Of a stretch of DNA of 64,000 bases, positions 57,934 through 64,000 are shown in pieces. The position numbers and the translations under genes are program-made. How positions within the stretch are numbered: the first letter of the stretch is position 1; the number at the start of each line of letters is the position of its first letter. The DNA comes from Bog-756 sp963837805 (GTDB taxonomy: Bacteria > Actinomycetota > Acidimicrobiia > Acidimicrobiales > RAAP-2): NCBI GenBank assembly GCA_963837805.1, contig CAWIOU010000029.1, forward strand, positions 1 to 64,000. Reading direction: 5' to 3'. The notes beneath the pieces are model-generated. The model was given only the letters and a program-made list of their open reading frames with translations, made no database searches and was not told the DNA's origin.

Positions 57934-58893
57934 GTGATGTGGGTGCTCCTGATCGCGGCCGTCCTGGTCGTCGCAGTAGCGGCGGTGGTCGTGGTGCTCC
58001 GACGCCCCAAGGGCAGCGATCTGAGCTCGGTGAGGAGGTACCACTCGGCACTGGGGACGATCGAGCACCTCGCCGACCGGACCGGTCCGGCCACCGGCAG
58101 GGTGGTGAACCCGGCGGGCAGAGGCGCCGGACGTTCGGTCCCGCCCGTGCCGGTGCTGGGCAGCGGCGAGTTCCCCGACCCGGAGAACCCGATCGTCTTC
58201 GACGACGCCCGTCCCCACGACCGTCCGGCCGCAGGGCCTCCACCGGCCGGCGTCCCGCTCCACCGACCCGATCGGGCCCAGCGGCATGCCCTCGAGTCGA
58301 TGAACCGCCGGCCGCGGCGGGCCACCGCGGTGATGGTCGTCGTCATCGTCGTGGCCCTCGTCGGGGCCCTGGCCCTGTTGGGGAGCCGTCACCCGAAGTC
58401 GGCGGACCGCGGCCACGCCAGCGCATCGACCTCGGTGTCGGCCACGTCGTCGACGACGTCGGGAGCAGCGGGCTCCGGGGGCCACCGGAAGGGACACGGC
58501 CACAAGACCAAGACGACCCCCACCACCCTGCCGAGCCAGATCGTGGCCCTGTCGTCGACTCCGTTCTCGGCCGTCTATCCGGTCGCCTCCGACTCCTACC
58601 GGGTGACGGTCAAGGCCTCGGGGCCGTGCTGGGTCCAGGCCACCTCCACCTCGACGGGTTCGACGTTGTGGACCGGGACCATGCAGGCCGGCGCCTCCCA
58701 GGCGATACCGGCGACGGGAACGATCACCGTCGAGCTCGGATCGGCGACCGGCGCCCTGTCCCTCGATGGGGTGCCCGTGGTGCTGCCGAGCCCGTCGAAC
58801 ACGCCGTTCGTGGCCACCTTCCAACCTTCGGGTCCGTCGACCAGCCCGTCGACCACCGCTCCGGGTTCGGTCACCACCTCCACCGTCGGTTAG
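57934..58893 (+). CDS. Membrane protein with RodZ-C-like (DUF4115) domain
   Basis: About 319 residues. An N-terminal helix (VLLIAAVLVVAVAAVVVVL), a polar Pro/Gly/Arg-rich cytoplasmic part with RRYHSALGTIEHLADRTG, a second helix at about 130-150 (AVMVVVIVVALVGALALLG), and a Ser/Thr-rich extracellular region. Residues about 215-290 (YRVTVKASGPCWVQATSTST to LSLDGVPVVLP) form the DUF4115 beta domain seen at the C terminus of RodZ. The HTH domain of RodZ is missing. It may link cytoplasm and cell wall, but this is inferred from domain layout. GTG 57934 or ATG 57937 is the start. The 3' end overlaps ptrB by 4 bp. Confidence 0.75.
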   Translation: MMWVLLIAAVLVVAVAAVVVVLRRPKGSDLSSVRRYHSALGTIEHLADRTGPATGRVVNPAGRGAGRSVPPVPVLGSGEFPDPENPIVFDDARPHDRPAAGPPPAGVPLHRPDRAQRHALESMNRRPRRATAVMVVVIVVALVGALALLGSRHPKSADRGHASASTSVSATSSTTSGAAGSGGHRKGHGHKTKTTPTTLPSQIVALSSTPFSAVYPVASDSYRVTVKASGPCWVQATSTSTGSTLWTGTMQAGASQAIPATGTITVELGSATGALSLDGVPVVLPSPSNTPFVATFQPSGPSTSPSTTAPGSVTTSTVG

Positions 58894-61091
58894 TCGGAGG
58901 GCTGCCCGGGGGGGACATCGACCAGGCCGAGGGCATCGAGGACGAAGGCGTAGACGAAGGCCTCGTCCTTCCAGGCGTCGTAGCGGCCCGAGGGCCCACC
59001 GTGACCGGCCCCGAGCTCGGTCTTCAGCAGCACCCTGTTCTCCGGATTGGCCGCCCGTAGCTTGGCCACCCACTTGGCCGGTTCCCAGAACCCCACCCGC
59101 GGGTCGGACAGGCCGGCCGTGGCCAGGATGTCCGGGTACCGGACGGGTTCACCCCGGGCGTCGGCGGCGCGGACGTTGTCGTAGGGCGAGTACGACTTCA
59201 TGACCCGGTAGATCTCGGGGTCGGTGACCGGGTTGCCCCACTCCTCCCACTCCACCACGGTCAGCGGCAGGGTGTCGTCCAGGATGGTGGTCAGGCAGTC
59301 GACGAACGGGACTTCGGCCACGATGGCCCGGAACAGACCGGGGGCCAGATTGGCCACCGCCCCCATCAGCAGGCCCCCGGCGCTACCGCCTCTGGCCACC
59401 AACCGGTCGGGGGCCGTCCACCCCTCTGCGATCAGGGTCCGGGCGCAGGCCACGAAGTCGGTGAACGTGTTGGGTTTGGCCGCCAGCTTCCCCTGCTCAT
59501 ACCAGGTCCGGCCCATCTCGCCCCCGCCCCGGACGTGGGCGATGGCGAAGACGAAGCCCCGGTCGAGGAGACTGAGCCGGAGCGACGAGAACATCGGGTC
59601 CATCGACGCCTCGTAGGACCCGTATCCGTACAGGAGGCAGGGCGCCCCGGCGGCCCCGGGCCCCGGGTCGGCGACCAGGTCCGGACGGTAGACCACCGAG
59701 ATGGGCACCCGGGTTCCGTCGTCGGCCGTGGACCACAGGCGGGCCGTCCGGTAGCGATCGGGGTCGAAGTCCCCGAGCACGGGCTGACGCTTGAGGAGGT
59801 CGGCCTGGCCGGTCTCGAGATCGAGGTCGTAGACCGAACGCGGGGTGGCCAGGGAGGTGTATTCGTAGCGGAGCGTCGTCGACTCGTACTCGGGGTTGGC
59901 GCCGCCCCACACTGTGGACGGGGTTTCCGGCTGGTCGACGGGCATCGATGCGCCGTCGGCGGCGTCGATCACCCGGATCCTGGTCTCGCCCCCCTCCCGC
60001 TCGTACACCACCAGGTGCCCGACGAAGGGGTCGACGTTGTCGAGCCTGACGCCCGGGCGGCCTCCGATGACCTCCTTCCAGTGGGAGCGGCCCGGAAGGT
60101 CGTCGGGGGCTTCCATCAGGCGGAAGTCCGCGGCCCCGTCATTGGTCACGATGAGGAACCGGCCCGGCCTTCCCCCCTCATGGTCGCCGCGGTCGTGGTC
60201 CACGCTGTACTCGATCCCCTGGCGCCGGGGCTCGATGACCGAGAAGCCGGCGACCGGTTGGTCGGCCGGCAGGGCCCGGACCTCCGAGGTCACCTTCGAG
60301 TCGAGGCTCATCAGGATGAAGCGGTCGTCCTTGGTCCGGCCCACGCCGAGGTAGAAGTGGTCGTCGCCCTCCTCGTAGACCAGGTCATCGCCTCCCGGAT
60401 CGGTTCCCACCCGGTGTCGCCAGAGCTGGTAGGGCCGCATGGCCTCGTCCACCCGGATGTAGAAGACGGTGGCGTTGTCGTTGGCCCACGCCACCCCGTA
60501 GGAGGTGTCGTCGAGCGACTCCGGCGACAGGGTCCCCGCCTGCAGGTCGACGAAGCGCATGGTGAAGCGCTCCCCGCCGGTGGTATCGGTCGAGTACGCC
60601 AGCCAACCGTGGTCGGGACTGACCGACAGGCTCCCCACGGCGAAGTACTCGTGCCCCTCGGCCAGCCGGTTCTCGTCGAGCACGATCTGCTCGTCGGCCG
60701 GAGCGCCCTCCGCGGTGCCGACGGGCCGGGGGGCCCGGCCGGGCGGAGCCGGCCTGCGGCAGTGGATGGCGTAGTTGCTGCCCTCCACCGTGCGGCTGTA
60801 GTACAGCCAGGGCCCCTTACGCACCGGCACCGAGAGGTCGGTCTCCTCGATGCGGGCGACGATCTCGTCGAACAGATCGGCCTGGACGCCGCGGGTCCCC
60901 GCCATCACCGCTCCGGTGTAGGCGTTCTCGGCCTCCAGATGGGCGATCACGGCAGGATCGTCCTTGTCACGCAGCCAGAACCAGTCGTCGATCCGGACGT
61001 CGCCGTGGGCTTCGAGCCTGACCGGTCGCCTTTCGGGGGTCGGTGGCCTTGCGGCCGGCGGGGTGGCACCGGGGATCGGACGGGGAGGCAT
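58890..61091 (-). CDS. ptrB: Oligopeptidase B / prolyl oligopeptidase family
   Basis: 733 residues. An N-terminal seven-bladed propeller (about 70-430; for example RFTMRFVDLQAGTLSPESLDD) filters peptide substrates, and the C-terminal hydrolase domain has the Ser nucleophile in LVARGGSAGGLLMGAV, Asp in GLSDPRVGFWEPAKW and His in LGAGHGGPSGRYDAW. Acidic residues suit an S1 site for Arg or Lys (oligopeptidase B type). ATG 61091 is taken, because the in-frame extension upstream contains no ribosome-binding site. Divergent from sufB. Confidence 0.9.
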   Translation of the reverse strand: MPPRPIPGATPPAARPPTPERRPVRLEAHGDVRIDDWFWLRDKDDPAVIAHLEAENAYTGAVMAGTRGVQADLFDEIVARIEETDLSVPVRKGPWLYYSRTVEGSNYAIHCRRPAPPGRAPRPVGTAEGAPADEQIVLDENRLAEGHEYFAVGSLSVSPDHGWLAYSTDTTGGERFTMRFVDLQAGTLSPESLDDTSYGVAWANDNATVFYIRVDEAMRPYQLWRHRVGTDPGGDDLVYEEGDDHFYLGVGRTKDDRFILMSLDSKVTSEVRALPADQPVAGFSVIEPRRQGIEYSVDHDRGDHEGGRPGRFLIVTNDGAADFRLMEAPDDLPGRSHWKEVIGGRPGVRLDNVDPFVGHLVVYEREGGETRIRVIDAADGASMPVDQPETPSTVWGGANPEYESTTLRYEYTSLATPRSVYDLDLETGQADLLKRQPVLGDFDPDRYRTARLWSTADDGTRVPISVVYRPDLVADPGPGAAGAPCLLYGYGSYEASMDPMFSSLRLSLLDRGFVFAIAHVRGGGEMGRTWYEQGKLAAKPNTFTDFVACARTLIAEGWTAPDRLVARGGSAGGLLMGAVANLAPGLFRAIVAEVPFVDCLTTILDDTLPLTVVEWEEWGNPVTDPEIYRVMKSYSPYDNVRAADARGEPVRYPDILATAGLSDPRVGFWEPAKWVAKLRAANPENRVLLKTELGAGHGGPSGRYDAWKDEAFVYAFVLDALGLVDVPPGQPSD

Positions 61092-61215
61092 CCGACCAGG
61101 ATGGCACGTCCTTCTGGCCTTTCGGCGCCCCTCCCGCTCTGTTTGCGGCCAGGGGTTGTTACTATCTGTATAGGAGAAATCGGCTGTCCGCCCGGACGGC
61201 CTCTCAGGAGCCCAT

Positions 61216-62616
61216 ATGACGACCACCGACCTCGACCTCGGAAAGTACAAGCTGGGGTGGTCCGACGAAGAGGACTACGTCTTCAAGCCCAAGAAGGGGC
61301 TGAACGAGTCCATCGTCCGCGAGATGTCGGCGATGAAGAAGGAACCCGAGTGGATGAGGGACTTCCGCCTGCGGGCTCTCCAGCGCTTCGAGAAGCGCCC
61401 CATGGCCGAGTGGTTCGCCGTCAACATGCCCGACCTCGACTTCGACGACATCTACTACTACATCAAGCCGACCTCCGGTCAGGTGGAGGACTGGAACGAC
61501 CTGCCCGACGCCATCAAGAACACCTACGAGAAGCTGGGCATCCCCGAGGCGGAACGGAAGTATCTGGCCGGCGTCACCGCCCAGTACGAGTCGGAGGTCG
61601 TCTTCCACCGCAATCGCGAGGACCTCGAGGCGCTCGGCATCATCTTCTGCGACATGGACACCGCGGTGCGGGACTACCCCGACCTGGTCCGCAAGTACTT
61701 CGGGACGATCATCCCCCCCAACGACAACAAGTTCGCCGCCCTCAACTCGGCGGTCTGGTCCGGCGGTTCGTTCATCTACGTCCCGCCCAACGTGGTCGTC
61801 GACCAACCCCTCCAGGCCTACTTCCGCATCAACGCGGAGAACATGGGCCAGTTCGAGCGGACCCTGATCATCGCTGACGTCGGCTCCCAGGTGCATTACA
61901 TCGAGGGGTGCTCGGCTCCGGTCTACACCTCGGACTCCCTGCACTCCGCGGTGGTCGAGCTGGTGGCTCTGGAGGGAGCGCGGATCACCTACACCACCAT
62001 CCAGAACTGGTCGAACAACGTCTACAACCTGGTGACCAAGCGGGCCCGGGCCGAGGCCGAGGCCCACGTCGAGTGGATCGACGGCAACATCGGCTCGCGC
62101 CTGACGATGAAGTACCCGTCGGTGTACCTGATGGGGCCGAAGGCTTCGGGGGAGGTGCTCTCGGTGGCCTACGCGGGCGCAGGCCAGCACCAGGATGCCG
62201 GGGCCAAGATGATCCACGCCGCGCCCGAGACCACCTCGACCATCGTGTCCAAGTCGATCTCCAAGGACGCCGGGATCACCACCTACCGGGGCCTGGTCCA
62301 CGTGGACGAGGGAGCCAAGCACGCGAAGAGCTTCGTCCGCTGCGACGCCCTCCTCCTCGACGACACCGCGGTGTCGGAGACGAAACCGTACATGGAAGTG
62401 GCCGAGCGGGACGCCCGGATCGGCCATGAGGCCACCGTGTCCAAGGTCGGGGACGACCAGCTCTTCTACCTGATGAGTCGCGGCCTCACCGAGACCCAGG
62501 CCATGGGCATGATCGTGAACGGCTTCATCGAGCCGATCACCCGCACCCTGCCCATGGAGTACGCGGTCGAGTGGAGCCGGTTGATCGAATTGCAGATGGA
62601 GGGATCGGTCGGCTGA
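61216..62616 (+). CDS. sufB: Fe-S cluster assembly scaffold SufB
   Basis: 466 residues. SufB is the scaffold subunit of the SufBCD complex that builds [4Fe-4S] clusters. The N-terminal GLNESIVREMSAMKKEPEWM and the beta-helix core with YFRINAENMGQFERTLIIADVGSQVHYIEGCSAP are standard, and the conserved Cys in SFVRCDALLLDDTAVSETKPYMEV is the one proposed for cluster assembly. No intein is present, unlike mycobacterial SufB. sufC, sufD, sufS and sufR are absent from the flanks; the gene is followed only by the four-Cys protein. A TG-TATAGG region at 61166-61173 may be the -10. Confidence 0.95.
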   Translation: MTTTDLDLGKYKLGWSDEEDYVFKPKKGLNESIVREMSAMKKEPEWMRDFRLRALQRFEKRPMAEWFAVNMPDLDFDDIYYYIKPTSGQVEDWNDLPDAIKNTYEKLGIPEAERKYLAGVTAQYESEVVFHRNREDLEALGIIFCDMDTAVRDYPDLVRKYFGTIIPPNDNKFAALNSAVWSGGSFIYVPPNVVVDQPLQAYFRINAENMGQFERTLIIADVGSQVHYIEGCSAPVYTSDSLHSAVVELVALEGARITYTTIQNWSNNVYNLVTKRARAEAEAHVEWIDGNIGSRLTMKYPSVYLMGPKASGEVLSVAYAGAGQHQDAGAKMIHAAPETTSTIVSKSISKDAGITTYRGLVHVDEGAKHAKSFVRCDALLLDDTAVSETKPYMEVAERDARIGHEATVSKVGDDQLFYLMSRGLTETQAMGMIVNGFIEPITRTLPMEYAVEWSRLIELQMEGSVG

Positions 62617-62682
62617 TTCGGTCGGTCCCGCCCGCGGGATCGGTGCCGAGCGATCACGTCCCCGGGGAGGCAAGATGTACTC

Positions 62683-63027
62683 ATGCCGATGAGGGAAGAG
62701 TGCAAGCACTTTCAAAGCCGAACCTACGCCTCGGGGGAAGTGGCCAGGTTCTGCATTCTGGATCTTGCCCCCGAGGCGCCCTGGAAGTGTCCGGACGACT
62801 GCCCTTCCTACGCCCGCCGACTGGCCGACGTGGGTTGGTCCCATGGCACGCTGATCGAACCGGCACTCGAGCCGATGCCCGACGTTCCCGGTGACGAGGC
62901 GGCCAAGTTGCTCGACCAGGCCGAGGACATCATCAACTCGGTCGGACCCGAGGTGTTGGCCGAGGTGCGCAAGGAAGACGAGGAAGAAGAGCGCAGGCAG
63001 GGGCGCTGGTGGAGGCGCAAGCGCTGA
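62683..63027 (+). CDS. Small four-Cys protein downstream of sufB
   Basis: 114 residues. Four Cys lie in REECKHFQSRTY, ARFCILDLAPEAPWKC and PDDCPSYARR, spaced so as to bind zinc or an Fe-S cluster. The C-terminal half is helical and acidic (LLDQAEDIINSVGPEVLAEVRKEDEEEE) and ends with the basic RRQGRWWRRKR. No known family is assigned. It follows sufB by 66 bp in the same direction, which suggests a role in Fe-S biogenesis. ATG 62683 is taken; ATG 62689 is an alternative. Confidence 0.75.
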   Translation: MPMREECKHFQSRTYASGEVARFCILDLAPEAPWKCPDDCPSYARRLADVGWSHGTLIEPALEPMPDVPGDEAAKLLDQAEDIINSVGPEVLAEVRKEDEEEERRQGRWWRRKR

Positions 63028-63045
63028 GCGCCGAACGGCCCGGCC

Positions 63046-63910
63046 CTACCGGCCGGTGAACACCGCCGCCCGCTTCTCCATGAAGGCAGTCATCGCCTCG
63101 GCCAGGTCGTCCGAGGCCAGGAACCCGGCGTTCCAGGTGGCCGTGTAGTCGAGACCCTCGGCCACCGGCCGCCCCTCACCGGCGGTGAGCACCGCCTTGG
63201 TGCCCTGCACGGCCAACGGGGAGTTGGCGGCGATCTCTGCCGCCATGGCCCGGGCGTCGCCGAGCGCCTCGTCGGCGTCGCCGCTCGAGGTCATTGACCA
63301 GTCCGATCGACAGCGCCCGCTCCGCAGTGATGTCCTTGCCGGTGTAGGCAAGTTCGGCCACGTGGCCCTTCCCGATGATGTGGGGGAGGCGTTGCAGGCT
63401 GCCCAGGTCGGCGACGATGGCCACCTTGGTCTCCCGCACCGAGAAGACGGCGTCGCGGCTGGCCAGCCGGATGTCGCAGGCGGCGGCCAGATCGACCCCA
63501 CCGCCGATGCAGTACCCGTGGATGGCGGCGATGACGGGCACCGGACACTCGGCCACCGACGTCACCGAGGCCTGCAGACGCAGGATCTCGGCCCGCGCCG
63601 ACCGGGCCCGGGCGGCCATCGACGGCGCCGTGCCGTTACCGGAACCGGGTGGTCCGGTCAGCCCGGACATGGCCACCAGGTCCAGTCCGACGCTGAAGTG
63701 GGGACCCCGCGCCGCCACCACCACGGCCCGGACGTCCGGGTCGGCACCGATGGCGGCCATGGCCAGGGGGAGGTCGGTCCAGAACGGCGGACCGAGCGCG
63801 TTGCGCTTCTCCTCCCGGTCCAGCCACAGGGTGACCACGTGCCCGTCGGTCTCCAGGGAAAGGACCTCGGAGGTGAACGAATCGATGGTCGGAGCAGGTG
63901 ACGGGGTCAT
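63046..63910 (-). CDS. Enoyl-CoA hydratase/isomerase family protein (one frameshift)
   Basis: About 288 residues, crotonase fold. The first part to about 63295 has LWLDREEKRNALGPPFW, the oxyanion segment ARGPHFSVGLDLVAM and IHGYCIGGGVDLAAACDIR, with the acidic residue that often serves in dienoyl-CoA isomerases (RLASRDAVFSVRETKVAIVADLG). The rest, DEALGDARAMAAEIAANSPLAVQGTKAVL, is in another frame, so there is a one-base indel near 63290-63300. The end of the protein (TAFMEKRAAVFTGR) is normal. Function: hydration or double-bond shift of an enoyl-CoA. ATG 63910 is the start. Confidence 0.82.
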
Positions 63911-63953
63911 ACCCAAAGCGTAGGCGGCACGCCGCCGGACGTCTCGCCCGGCC

Positions 63954-63973
63954 CTCCCGACCGGGGTCGGGAG
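63954..63973. other. Strong GC hairpin near the window end
   Basis: CTCCCGACC (63954-63962) and GGTCGGGAG (63965-63973) are perfectly complementary with a 2-bp centre. No T tract follows. The next bases (GGTAGTATGGAGG, to 64000) look like a -10 with a ribosome-binding site for a gene outside the window. Confidence 0.35.
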
Positions 63974-64000
63974 CCCGAAAGCGGGCAGGTAGTATGGAGG

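Overview
The window is high-GC actinobacterial chromosome. The argS-lysA-hom-thrC / rho-rpmE-prfA-prmC-tsaC gene order, TAnnnT -10 boxes lying about 6 bp ahead of start codons (leaderless mRNAs), a secreted protein with VAADGG-FSFG propeller-like repeats, a short GWW..DGKWYPPE-type protein, and actinobacterial steroid and ethylmalonyl-CoA genes together suggest an Acidimicrobiia-type organism. That placement is inference from gene content. There are no rRNA, tRNA, CRISPR or transposase genes.

Layout. 1-10.3 kb: housekeeping block (argS 3' end, lysA, hom, thrC, rho, rpmE, prfA, prmC, tsaC, usp); five of these genes carry single-base indels in G/C runs, most likely sequence errors. 10.3-14.4 kb: leuB-ilvE-cimA branched-chain operon behind a complete transcription attenuator whose 15-residue leader peptide contains Val-Ile-Ile-Ile. 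14.4-16.75 kb: two small uncharacterised genes and an acyl-CoA dehydrogenase. 16.7-23.3 kb: a 6.6-kb genomic island inserted in the 3' end of that dehydrogenase gene; the last 66 bp of the gene recur at the right border. It carries a phospholipase-C-like gene split by an in-frame TAG, a PRC-barrel protein, two uncharacterised genes and an MNT/HEPN toxin-antitoxin pair, but no integrase. 23.4-29.5 kb: GT-C membrane glycosyltransferase, SDRs, NDMA-type alcohol dehydrogenase, lipoprotein hydrolase. 29.6-35.4 kb: steroid-type beta-oxidation genes (fadA5, echA19, hotdog thioesterase, acyl-CoA synthetase, SDR) with three KstR-like TAGAAC-N2-GTTCTA operators. 36-41.2 kb: a methylamine-dehydrogenase-like (Mau-like) disulfide cluster: MauD-like thioredoxin, unknown protein, MauE-like and CcdA-like membrane proteins, and a Tat-exported Cys-rich protein fused to propeller-like repeats, followed by an Lgt-like protein. 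41.4-48 kb: SDR, NlpC/P60 hydrolase, dienelactone hydrolase, DUF885-like protein, quinone oxidoreductase, sulfotransferase. 48.1-53.3 kb: mcl, mcd and mch-like genes of the ethylmalonyl-CoA pathway. 53.3-64 kb: mutY, hydrolases, flavin reductase, cupin epimerase, SDR, RodZ-like protein, oligopeptidase B, sufB with a four-Cys partner, and an enoyl-CoA hydratase.

Metabolically the window describes a heterotroph that oxidises steroid or fatty acyl side chains to acetyl-CoA and propionyl-CoA, probably assimilates acetyl-CoA through the ethylmalonyl-CoA route, makes isoleucine through citramalate, and controls that operon by ribosome stalling at isoleucine codons.
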